From Lacisediminihabitans sp040549525 (lineage in GTDB: Bacteria > Actinomycetota > Actinomycetes > Actinomycetales > Microbacteriaceae), in assembly GCF_040549525.1 (NCBI RefSeq), contig NZ_JBEPTM010000004.1:124001-188000 (forward strand): a DNA stretch of 64,000 nt. The letters run 5' to 3'. Of this stretch, positions 8,235 through 17,900 are shown piece after piece (position 1 is the stretch's first letter; every line of letters starts with the position of its first letter). The notes below the pieces were generated by a model. That model had not been told where the DNA came from and searched no databases. It worked only from the letters and a program-made list of their open reading frames with translations. A program made the translations under genes and the position numbers.

Positions 8235-9665
8235 CTACAGCCGGGTCCACGCCTCGGTGAGCACACTTCGCAGGATCTGCTCGATCTCGTCGAACTCCGG
8301 CTGGCCGATGGTGAGCGGTGGGGCCAGCTGGATCACGGGGTCTCCGCGGTCGTCCGCGCGGCAGTAGAGCCCGGCATCGAAGAGCGCCTTGGACAGGAAG
8401 CCGCGAAGCAGGCGCTCCGACTCGTCGTCGTTGAAGGTCTCCTTGGTGGCCTTGTCCTTCACCAGCTCGATGCCGAAGAAGTACCCGGCACCGCGCACGT
8501 CGCCGACGATCGGCAGGTCGTTCAGCTTCTCGAGAGTCGCCCGGAATGCGGGGGAGTTGAGCCGCACATTCTCGTTCAGCCTCTCCTCTTCGAAGATATC
8601 GAGGTTCGCCAGCGCAACGGCCGCGGACACCGGATGACCGCCGAAGGTGTAGCCGTGATAGAACGACGTGTTGCCGTGCTTGAACGGCTCGTAGATGCGG
8701 TCGCTGATGATGGTCGCGCCGATCGGCGAGTACCCGCTGGTCATTCCCTTCGCGCAGGTGATCATGTCGGGAACGTAGTCGTAGGCGTCGCAGGCGAAGA
8801 ACTCGCCGATGCGGCCGAACGCGCAGATGACCTCATCAGAGACCAGGAGCACGTCGTACTGGTCGCAGATCTCCCGCACGCGCTTGAAGTAGCCGGGAGG
8901 CGGGGGGAAGCATCCGCCCGAGTTCTGTACCGGCTCGAGGAAGACGGCGGCCACGGTCTCGGGGCCTTCGAAGAGGATCATCTCCTCGATGCGGTTGGCG
9001 GCCCACAGGCCGAAGGTCTCGAGGTCTTCGGTGGGGGCACCCATCTCGGCGGCACGATAGAAGTTGGTGTTCGGCACGCGGAACCCACCGGGAGTCACCG
9101 GCTCGAACATCTCCTTCATTGCCGGGATGCCCGTGATCGCGAGAGCCCCCTGCGGAGTGCCGTGGTAGGCGACGTTGCGCGAGATCACCTTGTGCTTCGT
9201 GGGGCGACCCTGAAGCTTCCAGTAGTACTTGGCGAGTTTGAAGGCCGTCTCGACGGCCTCGCCGCCACCGGTGGAGAAGAACACTCGGTTGAGGTCGCCC
9301 GGAGCGTAGCTCGCGAGGCGGTCGGCGAGCTCGATGGCGCTCGGATGCGCGTAGGACCAGAGCGGGAAGAAGGCGAGTTCCTCTGCCTGCTTCGCTGCGA
9401 CCTCTGCGAGGCGGCGGCGCCCGTGGCCGGCGTTGACCACGAACAGGCCGCTCAGCCCGTCGAAGTACTTCTTGCCGGTGGAGTCCCAGATGTGGTGACC
9501 CTCGCCCTTGACGATGATGGGAACCCCCGGGCCGTCTTCCATGACGGACTGGCGCGAGAAGTGCATCCAGAGATGATCCTTCGCCTTCTGCTGCAGTTCG
9601 GCCTCGCTGAATTTCGAGGAGCCGACAGTCGAAGGAATGCTGTGTGTGGTGGTGTCGATTGTCAT
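8235..9665 (-). CDS. Class III aminotransferase, probable putrescine/diamine:pyruvate transaminase
   Basis: A 476-residue PLP enzyme of fold type I. Landmarks are STGGGEAVETA (cofactor phosphate), NVAYHGT, the aspartate in SDEVICAFGR (D277) that pairs with the pyridine nitrogen, and the Schiff-base lysine in TCAKGMTSGY (K306). Length and motifs match the SpuC/omega-aminotransferase group that converts putrescine plus pyruvate to 4-aminobutanal plus alanine. It begins five bases after the Lrp gene and is followed by the FAD oxidase, so the three are probably co-transcribed. The 4-aminobutanal product would be the substrate of the divergent aldehyde dehydrogenase at 10262. Substrate preference is inferred from context. 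Confidence 0.87.
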   Translation of the reverse strand: MTIDTTTHSIPSTVGSSKFSEAELQQKAKDHLWMHFSRQSVMEDGPGVPIIVKGEGHHIWDSTGKKYFDGLSGLFVVNAGHGRRRLAEVAAKQAEELAFFPLWSYAHPSAIELADRLASYAPGDLNRVFFSTGGGEAVETAFKLAKYYWKLQGRPTKHKVISRNVAYHGTPQGALAITGIPAMKEMFEPVTPGGFRVPNTNFYRAAEMGAPTEDLETFGLWAANRIEEMILFEGPETVAAVFLEPVQNSGGCFPPPPGYFKRVREICDQYDVLLVSDEVICAFGRIGEFFACDAYDYVPDMITCAKGMTSGYSPIGATIISDRIYEPFKHGNTSFYHGYTFGGHPVSAAVALANLDIFEEERLNENVRLNSPAFRATLEKLNDLPIVGDVRGAGYFFGIELVKDKATKETFNDDESERLLRGFLSKALFDAGLYCRADDRGDPVIQLAPPLTIGQPEFDEIEQILRSVLTEAWTRL

Positions 9666-9670
9666 TTTTC

Positions 9671-10138
9671 TTATCTCGTTCCCCAGTTGTAGAACTGCTT
9701 CTGCAGTCTCAAGTACACGAAAGTCTCGGTGGACTGCACGCCGGGGATCCCGCGGATCTCCTTGTTGAGCAGTTCGATCAGGTCTTCGTCGTTCTCGCAG
9801 ACGACCTCGGCCAGGAGGTCGAAGCTGCCGGCCGTGAGCACGACGTAGTCGACGGCGGTGATGCGGCCGAGGGTCTCCGCGACCGTTGTGGTGTCTCCGG
9901 TCACGCGGATCCCGATCATCGCCTGGCGATAGAAGCCGAGCTGCATCGGGTCGGTGACGGCCACGACCTGCATGACGCCGGAATCGGTGAGCTTCTGCAC
10001 GCGCTGGCGTACGGCGGCTTCACTGAGCCCGACCGCTTTGCCGATCTCGGCATAGCTGCGTCGGCCGTCGGCCTGCAACTGCTCGATGATCGCCTTCGAC
10101 ACCTCGTCGAGGTGCATGGGCTTGGGTTTGGGGCTCAT
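9671..10138 (-). CDS. Lrp/AsnC-family regulator
   Basis: A 155-residue feast/famine regulator. The N-terminal winged helix-turn-helix (about 8-60; GRRSYAEIGKAVGLSEAAVR) is followed by an RAM ligand-binding domain (about 75-150), including the strand VDYVVLTAGSFDLLAEVVC. It heads the minus-strand operon with the aminotransferase and FAD oxidase and diverges from the aldehyde dehydrogenase, so it probably controls both in response to an amine or amino acid. The promoter TTGTAA-N17-CAGAAT lies directly before the ATG, with a perfect palindrome over its -35 element. Confidence 0.9.
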   Translation of the reverse strand: MSPKPKPMHLDEVSKAIIEQLQADGRRSYAEIGKAVGLSEAAVRQRVQKLTDSGVMQVVAVTDPMQLGFYRQAMIGIRVTGDTTTVAETLGRITAVDYVVLTAGSFDLLAEVVCENDEDLIELLNKEIRGIPGVQSTETFVYLRLQKQFYNWGTR

Positions 10139-10144
10139 GCCCTG

Positions 10145-10174
10145 ATTCTGTCAGTGCGATGGTCTTGTTACAAG
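10145..10174 (-). promoter_or_regulatory. lrp promoter with palindromic candidate operator
   Basis: On the minus strand, -35 TTGTAA (10168-10173) and -10 CAGAAT (10145-10150) are 17 bases apart, and the -10 ends six bases before the lrp ATG. The -35 lies within CTTGTTACAAG (10164-10174), a perfect 11-base palindrome that is a good candidate site for Lrp autoregulation. Confidence 0.55.
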
Positions 10175-10249
10175 TGAATCCGCATCCCGAAGGGTGTTTT
10201 GCTACGGAATCGGTAGTAGAGGTGCATGGTGCCGGCCACGGTCGCTCGC

Positions 10250-10255
10250 TATGTT
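10250..10255 (+). promoter_or_regulatory. -10 element of the aldehyde dehydrogenase, leaderless
   Basis: TATGTT is followed by six bases and the ATG at 10262. This favours that ATG over the in-frame upstream ATG at 10226, which would lie upstream of the promoter. Confidence 0.5.
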
Positions 10256-10261
10256 GGGAGT

Positions 10262-11698
10262 ATGACGACCCCCCGGCTTCGAAACTTCATCGACGGCGAC
10301 TACGTGGAAGCGACCGGTGAGTCGACCTTCGACCTGATCGATCCGGCGACGGAGGAGGTGTACGGCACATCCCCGATCTCCAGCGCAGCGGATGTCGACT
10401 CCGCCTACCGCGCCGCATCGGCGGCCTTCGCGGAGTGGGGGGACACGACGCCGAGCGAACGACAACTCGCCCTGTTCCGTATCGCCGACGCGATGGAAGC
10501 GAACGCGGAGAAGTTCGCCGACCTCGAGTCGAAAGACACCGGCAAGCCCCGCGCGACTCTCGTGACCGACGAGATCATGCTCTCGGTCGACCAGATCCGC
10601 TTCTTCGCCGGGGAGGCCAGACACCTCAGCGGCATGGCCTCCGGGGAGTACCTCAAGGACCATACCTCGCAGATCCGCCGGGAGCCGATCGGCGTGATCG
10701 GCCAGGTCACCCCGTGGAACTATCCGCTCAACATGGCGGTGTGGAAGATCGCTCCCGCGCTCGCGGCAGGTAACACCACGGTGCTGAAGCCCTCGGACAC
10801 GACCCCCTCGGCCACCCTCTTCCTCGCCGAGATCGCAGCGGAGTTCCTGCCCAGAGGGGTGCTCAATGTCATCACCGGCGACCGGACCACCGGGGGAGCG
10901 ATGATCGACCACAAGACACCGCAGATGGTGTCGATCACCGGATCGGTGCGGGCAGGCATGGAGGTGGCGAGGGCCGCCGCCCTGGATCTCAAGCGCGTGC
11001 ACCTCGAGCTCGGGGGTAAAGCACCGGTCATCGTGTTCGACGACGCCGACATCGAATCCGCGGTGGAGGGAATCGTCGGCGCGGGGTATTTCAACGCCGG
11101 CCAGGACTGCACAGCGGCGACCCGCGTGCTGGTGCAGGCGGGCATCCATGACGAATTCGTCGCCGCTCTGGCCTCCTACGCCTGTCAGAACGCGAAGACG
11201 GGGCTGCCCGGCGACCCCGGGTCGTTCTTCGGCCCGGTGAACAACGCCAACCAACTCGCCCAGGTCGAGGGATTCATCGACCGCCTTCCCGACAACGCGA
11301 CGATCGAGCTCGGCGGGCGTCGGCAGGGCGCCACGGGCTACTTCCATGAGGCCACCATCGTCTCCGGACTGAATCAGACTGACGAAGTGGTGCAGAACGA
11401 GATCTTCGGGCCGGTCATCACCGTGCAGAAGTTCACCGACGAGGCCCAGGCCCTCGAGTGGGCGAACGGCGTGCAATACGGCCTGGCCTCGAGTGTGTGG
11501 ACGCAGAATCACGGTCGTGCGATGCGCTGCGCGAAGCGCCTCGACTTCGGCTGTGTGTGGATCAACACCCACATCCCGATCGTCGCGGAGATGCCCCACG
11601 GCGGGTTCAAGCACTCGGGCTACGGCAAGGACCTCTCGAGCTACGGATTCGAGGACTACACCCGGATCAAGCACGTCATGAGCTACATCGGTCGCTGA
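10262..11698 (+). CDS. Aldehyde dehydrogenase, probable gamma-aminobutyraldehyde dehydrogenase
   Basis: A 478-residue NAD(P)-dependent aldehyde dehydrogenase. Residues TPWNYPL (about 150-156) and GSVRAG (about 227-232) contact the cofactor; the general base is E249 in LELGGKAP and the nucleophile C283 in GQDCTAATR. The GYFNAGQDCTA context is typical of the PatD/PuuC-like enzymes that oxidise 4-aminobutanal to GABA. I chose the start at 10262 because MTTPRLRNFIDGDYV matches the family N-terminus and a -10 hexamer lies six bases upstream. It diverges from the Lrp-aminotransferase-oxidase operon and would take the product of those enzymes. Confidence 0.88.
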   Translation: MTTPRLRNFIDGDYVEATGESTFDLIDPATEEVYGTSPISSAADVDSAYRAASAAFAEWGDTTPSERQLALFRIADAMEANAEKFADLESKDTGKPRATLVTDEIMLSVDQIRFFAGEARHLSGMASGEYLKDHTSQIRREPIGVIGQVTPWNYPLNMAVWKIAPALAAGNTTVLKPSDTTPSATLFLAEIAAEFLPRGVLNVITGDRTTGGAMIDHKTPQMVSITGSVRAGMEVARAAALDLKRVHLELGGKAPVIVFDDADIESAVEGIVGAGYFNAGQDCTAATRVLVQAGIHDEFVAALASYACQNAKTGLPGDPGSFFGPVNNANQLAQVEGFIDRLPDNATIELGGRRQGATGYFHEATIVSGLNQTDEVVQNEIFGPVITVQKFTDEAQALEWANGVQYGLASSVWTQNHGRAMRCAKRLDFGCVWINTHIPIVAEMPHGGFKHSGYGKDLSSYGFEDYTRIKHVMSYIGR

Positions 11699-11751
11699 TG
11701 CCCCGCGCCGAAACCGCGCACACTTTCCGCCCGCGGGACAGAATGGACAGC

Positions 11752-12501
11752 ATGCAGCCGGAAGACGTCGAGCACACCGTCGTCCGGACGCGCCCGGAAA
11801 TAGGATCCGAGCGGGGGAGCGGGGGCACCGGAGAGCCGGAGGATATCGAGGCGGACACGGTCGTTCGCGGGCCGGCCGCGGTGCCGAGCGGCCCGTCACC
11901 GGGGCGACCCGCGGCGCAAGAGCCGCCCGCGGCCGTTGAGCACGAGGCCGGCGTCGAGCCCCCCGTGCTTGTCGAACTGCCCGCGCTCGTCGAACCGCCC
12001 GCGCTCGTCGAACCGCCTGTGCTCGTCAAACCTCCCGCGCGGGCGGAACCTCACGAGCTCGTCGAGCCCCCGCGCGGGCATCCCGTCGTCGTCGAGCGCT
12101 CCGTGCGCCCCCGAGAGGGTCTCCCGACCGATCCAGGGGGCCTCACCGTGCCCTGGTACCGCATCCGGGTCAACCGCCACGAGCCGATCCCGCTCGATGC
12201 TCCCGCGCTGATCGGCAGGAAGCCGGTGGCCCCGCGTATCGCCATCGGAGGAGTGCCACGCCTGGTGCGTGTGCCGTCGCCGGGACGAGAGGTCTCGAGC
12301 ACCCACCTGGAGCTGCGGCAGCAGGGGGCATCCGTCATCGTCACCGATCTCCGATCGACCAACGGAACCGTGGTGTCCATTCCCGGAGCCTCGTCACAAA
12401 AACTGCGCCAGGGCGAGTCGCTCGTTGTCTCGGCGGGGACAGTAGTGGATATTGGAGACGGCAACACCGTCGAGATCCTCCCCATCGAGCGCCTGGTCTG
12501 A
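11752..12501 (+). CDS. FHA-domain protein with N-terminal Thr motifs and Pro-rich linker
   Basis: About 249 residues. The N-terminus has two similar acidic motifs, EDVEHTVVR (T9) and DIEADTVVR (T36), resembling the phospho-acceptor segment of GarA-type proteins. A hydrophobic/proline linker of hexapeptide repeats (68-109) leads to a C-terminal FHA domain (about 134-249) with the phosphothreonine-binding residues GRKP (R156), SSTH (182-185) and STNGT (202-206). It probably reads the output of the kinase at 13529, and phosphorylation of T9 or T36 could fold back onto its own FHA domain. The start is uncertain: ATGs at 11698 (overlapping the previous stop) and 11743 are in frame; 11752 is favoured by CAGAAT seven bases upstream. 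Confidence 0.85.
   Translation: MQPEDVEHTVVRTRPEIGSERGSGGTGEPEDIEADTVVRGPAAVPSGPSPGRPAAQEPPAAVEHEAGVEPPVLVELPALVEPPALVEPPVLVKPPARAEPHELVEPPRGHPVVVERSVRPREGLPTDPGGLTVPWYRIRVNRHEPIPLDAPALIGRKPVAPRIAIGGVPRLVRVPSPGREVSSTHLELRQQGASVIVTDLRSTNGTVVSIPGASSQKLRQGESLVVSAGTVVDIGDGNTVEILPIERLV
11953..12078 (+). repeat. 18-bp tandem repeats coding for a VEPPxL linker
   Basis: Seven imperfect 18-base units encode hexapeptides such as VEPPVL, VELPAL, VEPPAL and VKPPAR. They form an extended hydrophobic/proline linker before the FHA domain. Copy number is likely to vary between strains. Confidence 0.75.
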
Positions 12502-12539
12502 CGGATGGACCTCCCCCCGATGACCCGCGAAAGGCTCCA

Positions 12540-13379
12540 GTGACCGAGATCGGCACGAGCAGCGCGAGATTCACCGTGCAGATCCCGGACCATCCGGATG
12601 CCCGGCTCGTTCTCGCCTGGGGAGCGGCAACCGACACCGGCCGCCGCCGCGCCCACAACGAAGACAGCTTTCTCGCTCGCGTGCCGATCTTTGCGGTCGC
12701 CGATGGCATGGGCGGCCATTCCGCCGGAGACATCGCTAGCGCCGCCGTGGTCTCGAGGCTGTCCGAAGCGGTCATCGAACCATTCGCCGATGCCGACACA
12801 ATCGAGCGTGGGCTGCGGGCCGCGACCATCGACATCGGACGGGCCGCCGATGAGAAAGAGTTGGGAGTCGGCACCACCGTTACCGGGGTCGCCCTCTCGG
12901 TGCAGGACGACGAGCCCTTCTGGACCGTCTTCAATGTGGGGGACTCGCGGGTCTACCTCTACGAACGCGACGCTCTCGTGCAGGTGACCGTCGATCACTC
13001 GGTGGTGCAGGAGCTCGTCGATGCTGGCATCATCCGGGCCGAAGACGCAGAGGCGCACCCCGACAGCAACGTGATCACCCGTGCCGTCGGATTCAACGTG
13101 GAAGCCGTGCCGGACTACTGGGTCGTACCCGTGCGTGAGGGAGACCGACTACTGCTGTGTTCGGACGGCCTCACGAAGGAACTGGATGCCGAAGCGATCC
13201 GCCGTCACCTGGCCGCAGGCGATTCCGCCGAAGCGACGGCGAACGCGCTCGTCGATGCCGCGTTGGAGGCCGGTGGTCGAGACAACATCACCACCATCGT
13301 GATCGACGTGCTCGAAAGCTCCGGTCTCGGGGAGTTCGAGAACACCATCCCGCGCACCTCGCCGACTCCGACCCAGTGA
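12540..13379 (+). CDS. PP2C-family Ser/Thr protein phosphatase
   Basis: A 279-residue PPM phosphatase that reverses Ser/Thr phosphorylation using two metal ions. All key motifs are present: RRRAHNEDSF (36-44), VADGMGGH with D55 and G56, GTTVTG, VGDSRVYLY, CSDGLT with D209 and GRDNITTIV with D248. It is soluble and has no membrane helix, unlike mycobacterial PstP. A GTG start is preceded by GAAAGG (12529-12534) at five-base spacing. It lies between the FHA gene and the kinase, so the three form a phosphorylation circuit. The tail ENTIPRTSPTPTQ is Thr/Pro-rich and could be phosphorylated. Confidence 0.95.
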   Translation: MTEIGTSSARFTVQIPDHPDARLVLAWGAATDTGRRRAHNEDSFLARVPIFAVADGMGGHSAGDIASAAVVSRLSEAVIEPFADADTIERGLRAATIDIGRAADEKELGVGTTVTGVALSVQDDEPFWTVFNVGDSRVYLYERDALVQVTVDHSVVQELVDAGIIRAEDAEAHPDSNVITRAVGFNVEAVPDYWVVPVREGDRLLLCSDGLTKELDAEAIRRHLAAGDSAEATANALVDAALEAGGRDNITTIVIDVLESSGLGEFENTIPRTSPTPTQ

Positions 13380-13382
13380 CCA

Positions 13383-13396
13383 CCCCCAAAGGGGGG
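13383..13396 (+). other. Short GC hairpin after the phosphatase gene
   Basis: CCCCC-AAA-GGGGGG forms a tight hairpin five bases after the phosphatase stop. There is no T-run, so termination is uncertain; it may weaken read-through into the kinase promoter region. Confidence 0.35.
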
Positions 13397-13453
13397 ACAA
13401 AAACAGGCTCTTGATCAGCAGATTTGTCCAACGGGCCCGAATGCGGGCGTGTC

Positions 13454-13459
13454 TACAAT
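13454..13459 (+). promoter_or_regulatory. -10 element upstream of the Ser/Thr kinase gene
   Basis: TACAAT lies in the 149-base gap between phosphatase and kinase genes. No clear -35 is seen at 16-18 bases. Transcription from here would give a leader of roughly 60 bases ending in the strong ribosome binding site at 13518. Confidence 0.4.
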
Positions 13460-13517
13460 AGGACACCGGGACTCTCCCGGGCGCAGAGCACCGACCGGCC
13501 TTCAGCCAGCGTCGTCG

Positions 13518-13524
13518 AAGGAGG
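13518..13524 (+). promoter_or_regulatory. Strong ribosome binding site fixing the kinase start
   Basis: AAGGAGG, four bases before the ATG at 13529, is the best Shine-Dalgarno sequence in this region. It decides the kinase start against the upstream in-frame start at 13424. Confidence 0.75.
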
Positions 13525-13528
13525 AGAG

Positions 13529-14974
13529 ATGGCACGACGATTGCCCTCCCCGCCTCCCGTTCTGCCCGGATTCTCGACCATCCACGTGCTCGGTTCGGGT
13601 GGATTCGCCGATGTCTTCCTCTACGAACAGAACATGCCACGCCGCCAGGTCGCCGTCAAGGTGATGCTGAGTGAGGTCGTGAACGACCAGGTGCGACAGA
13701 TGTTCCAGGCCGAGGCGAATCTCATGGCACAACTGAGTTCGCACCCCTCCATCCTCACGGTCTACCAGGCGAGCGTCTCCTCCGACGGGCGGCCATACCT
13801 CGTGATGGAGCTGTGTTCATCGGCTCTGAGCGAGCGGTACCGGCGCGAGCGGATCCCCGTGCCGGAGGTGCTGCGCATCGCGGTGAAGATCGGTAGCGCG
13901 ATCGAGACCGCGCACCGGGCTGGCGTGCTTCATCGCGACATCAAGCCGTCCAACATCCTCCTCACCGCCTATGGGCATCCGGTGCTCTCGGACTTCGGAA
14001 TCGCGTCGACCCTCAGCGAGGCAGACACTCACGAATCCGTCGGGCTCTCGATTCCGTGGTCGGCGCCGGAGGTGCTGATGGACGAGACACCCGGAAGCAT
14101 CGCCTCAGAGGTCTGGTCCTTCGCCGCGACCGTCTATTCGCTGCTCGCCGGGCGATCGCCATTCGAGGTCCCGGGGGAATCGAACAAGTCCACCGACCTC
14201 ATCTCCCGAATCAACCGGGCACGGCCCCAGCCGATCGGCCGGTCCGACGTGCCGCCGAGCCTGGAGAGGGTGCTCGCCCAGGCGATGGCCCGCAAGCCGG
14301 AGAACCGGCCGGCGAGCGTACTCGAGCTCGTGCGCGAACTGCAGGCGATCGAGACGGAACTGGGGGTTCCCCAGACGCCGATCGAGGTGGCCATGGACGA
14401 CTGGGCTCTCGCGACGGTCTCCGACCTCGAGGATCGCACGCGCATCCGCGGTGTCGGGGGAGTCGTGCCCTCGGCGCGCGGACGGCGTCGTCGCCGCTCG
14501 GCCAGCACGACCTACGCGCCGGTCGGAACAATGATGCGCCAGACCGGTGGCGCCCAGAACAGTCGTCAGAAGGGCGTGGCCCAGAGCAGCGGTACGCGTC
14601 CGGTCGAGCGCGCCAGAGGCATGCGCGTGCTCGCGTGGGGACTCATCGTGAGTGCCGTACTCGTGATCGCTCTCGGGGCGACTGCGACATTCGTGCTCAT
14701 CCGCGCCAACTCGGACAGCATTCCGCAGGTGACGAACATCGCCGCGAAAGCGGGCACGGACTCCATCAAGTTCAGCTGGACCGATCCGGGGCTCAAGACG
14801 GACGACTCCTACCAGGTGACCACGAGCGATGGTCGATCGTCGCTGCAGACCTCTTCAGACTATTTCGCGCAGGATGCCAAGGCCGGGGATCGGGTCTGCA
14901 TCACGGTAGCGGTGAACCGCCAGGGGAAGACGGGGCCTCCGAGTGCGGAGAAGTGCGTCGACTTCGGAAGGTGA
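13529..14974 (+). CDS. Transmembrane Ser/Thr protein kinase with FN3-like ectodomain
   Basis: A 481-residue Hanks-type kinase. The cytoplasmic kinase domain (about 14-275) has the glycine loop LGSGGFADVF, catalytic lysine K44 in VAVKV, HRDIKPSN (135-142, D137), DFG (155-157) and the APEV activation-loop end. A basic juxtamembrane stretch (RGRRRRRS, about 317-324) precedes one membrane helix (366-391). The extracellular part (about 400-481) looks like one fibronectin type III domain with two cysteines, not PASTA repeats, so it may sense a protein partner rather than muropeptides. The next gene encodes a giant FN3-containing surface protein, so ectodomain and neighbour may interact. It resembles Pkb2 of the bifidobacterial PFNA cluster. 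Confidence 0.93.
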   Translation: MARRLPSPPPVLPGFSTIHVLGSGGFADVFLYEQNMPRRQVAVKVMLSEVVNDQVRQMFQAEANLMAQLSSHPSILTVYQASVSSDGRPYLVMELCSSALSERYRRERIPVPEVLRIAVKIGSAIETAHRAGVLHRDIKPSNILLTAYGHPVLSDFGIASTLSEADTHESVGLSIPWSAPEVLMDETPGSIASEVWSFAATVYSLLAGRSPFEVPGESNKSTDLISRINRARPQPIGRSDVPPSLERVLAQAMARKPENRPASVLELVRELQAIETELGVPQTPIEVAMDDWALATVSDLEDRTRIRGVGGVVPSARGRRRRRSASTTYAPVGTMMRQTGGAQNSRQKGVAQSSGTRPVERARGMRVLAWGLIVSAVLVIALGATATFVLIRANSDSIPQVTNIAAKAGTDSIKFSWTDPGLKTDDSYQVTTSDGRSSLQTSSDYFAQDAKAGDRVCITVAVNRQGKTGPPSAEKCVDFGR

Positions 14975-14984
14975 CGACAGCACA

Positions 14985-17900
14985 ATGACTCTCAGGGATT
15001 GGCTCGCGGGCCACCGTTCACTCGTCGCCACCGCGACGAGCGGCACGGTGATCGCCGCGCTGGTCGCGACCGTGGCGATCGTCTCCTCCGGGTACACGGC
15101 GCAGCGCCTTGACCTCAATGACGGCTCCGTGTGGGTGGCCAACGGGAGCTCGCAGGTGATCGGACGCGCGAACACCCAGGTGCTCGCGCTCAACACGGTT
15201 GTGGCCTCGAGCGGGGCCGACATCCAGACCATCCAGCGCGGGTCAACGGTGCTGCTCTTCGACCGCACCGACAGCAAGGTGGATATCGTCGATCCGGCCA
15301 CATCGAAGGTGCAGGACAGCGTGCCGCTGCCGCCGCAGGACCCCCAGCTGTCGATTGCGGGAGACAACATCGTGATCGCCGCCGGCGGCACTGGCCAGGT
15401 CTGGATCGTGCCGCTCGCCCAGCTCCCCACTTTCGACGCCCAGTCGCCGGCCACTCTCAGCCTCGGCGCGAACGCCGTGACGAGTGTGACGCCCGAGGGG
15501 ATGCTGTTCGGCTATTCAGCCGACACCCGGCAGGTCTACCAGCTGGACGCCGCACACGCCGACACGGTTGCCGAGTCGACGCGTGCTCGCTTCGGGGGCG
15601 CGAGACGGGACGTCTCGGTCACCTCGGTCGGCGGACGGTGGGTGCTGTTCGACTCTGTGAGCCGCACCATCCTCACGGCAGACCGCACCATCGATCTCTC
15701 GAGGCTGATCTCTTCCGGAGCGAATGCCGTGCTGCAGGAGGCCTCCACCGGGGGTGACTCTGTGCTGATCGCCTCGTCGACGGGACTTCTGAAGGTGCCG
15801 CTCGGCGGGGGGAACACGGTGACCCTCACGACGAGCAATGGGGGGATCCCCGCCGCTCCCCGCGTGATGGGGGGCTGCACCTTCGCCGCGTGGTCGATCG
15901 GTTCGGCGTGGCGGCAGTGTGGCAGTTCATCCGCCGTCACCCTGACTCTGGACTCGATGCCGGCATCCGCCTCCCAGCTGGCCTTCGTCTCCAATGCGGA
16001 CCGGCTGGTGCTGAGCGATCCGCGCGGTGGCGGCGTGTGGGCGGTGCAGCAGGCCGGAGAGCTCATCGACAACTGGGCCGACCTCATCACCGTGCGGAAG
16101 GACCAGCAGAAGGTCGAGCAGACCAACGAGGACACCCCGCCCGATTACGAGAAGACCCAGGTGCCGCCGGTCGCCGTGGACGACTCCTTCGGCGCGCGGC
16201 CCGGGCGAACGAGCGTGCTGCCCGTGCTTCTCAACGACTACGACGCCAACGGTGATGTGCTGGTGATCTCGGATGTGACGGCGCTCGACGAATCGATCGG
16301 TCACCTCGACCTCATCAACGACAGCCAGCAGGTGCAGATCACCCTCGCACCGTCGGCCAGCGGAACAGTGAGCTTCGGCTACTCGATCAGCGACGGCCGG
16401 GGTGGCACCGCGAGCGCCACGGTGACGGTGGCCGTGAGGCTTCCCTCGGAGAACTCCCCGCCGTTCCAGGTGAAGCAGTCCAGGGCCCTCGTCGCGGCCG
16501 GTGGTCGAGTGACGCAGGACGTGCTCGGAGACTGGGTGGACCCGGACGGTGACGCCTTTTACCTCACATCGGCCGCGACGGCGCCACCGGACACGGTGAC
16601 CTACAAGCCGGAGGGCACGGTCGTCTTCACCGACGGGGGTTCGGGCCCGGGCTTGAGGTCGGTTCCGCTCGTCGTCTCCGATGGCAAGCTGAGTGGCACC
16701 GGTTCGCTCTCGGTCACGGTGAAGGCCATCGGTTCTGTGCCGATCATCGCCGATTCCTACGTGAAGCTGGCCTATGCCGGCCAGGAGATCACCCTCTCTC
16801 CACTCGATCATGTGCGAGGGGGCTCCGGAACACTGCGGCTCGCCAGCGTGCCGGCGAAGAGCGGGGTGACCATCACCCCGAGTCTCGAGGCCGGCACCTT
16901 CCGGTTCCTGAGCGACCAGGTCGGCACGCACTACATCGACTATGTGGTCAACGACGGTGACCAGACCGCCAACGGCATCGTGCGTGTCGACGTCGCGGCA
17001 CCGCCGGACGCGAACACCAAACCCATCACGATTCCGAAGAACATCTTCGTGCAGTCGCTGAGCACCCAGACCATCGATGTCGCATCCAGTGACAAGGATC
17101 CGGCTGGAGGGGTGCTCCTGGTGACGGGCGTGTACAACCTCGCCCCGAACTCCGGAGTGACGGCGGAAGTGCTCGAGCAGCGCTCCATCCGTGTCACGCT
17201 CACCGCGCCGCTGGAGTCCGGGACGGTGACTTTCAACTACCGCATCACGAACGGACTCGCCGAGGCCGAAGGCGTGGTGAACGTCGTGGAAATTCTCCGC
17301 CCCACCCGCTCCCAGCCGCCGATCGCCAACGACGACAGCGTGACGGTGCGGGTCGGCGATGCCATCGACATCCCGGTGCTCGACAACGACGTCCAACCGG
17401 ATGGCGAACAACTCACGCTCAACCCGCTGCTGTCGACGACGCTCGGGGGCAACTCCGGGCTGCTGTTCGCCTCCGGCAACGTGCTCCGGTACCTCGCTCC
17501 GCAGAAGACCGGAGATTTCACCGCGGTGTATGCGGTCTCCGATCCGAATGGGCAGAGCGCACAGGCGCAGGTGAAGATCTCGGTGCGTGAGGCGGTCCAG
17601 GCGACCAATAATCCCCCGGTTCCGCAGACCGTGACCGCCCGGGTGATCGCGGGCGAGACCGTGCGAATCCCCATCCCGCTCACCGGCATCGACCCGGACG
17701 GGGACTCTGTTCAGCTGCTCGGCCAGGCCACGAACCCCACCAAAGGATCGGTCACCGCGGTGGGAACCGACTACGTCGACTTTCTCGCCGGTGACTACTC
17801 GGCCGGCACCGACACCTTCACCTACAGTGTCATCGACGCCCTCGGCGCCCGGGCGATCGGCCTCGTGCGGGTGGGAATCAGCCCGAAGTTCCCGGGTGCC

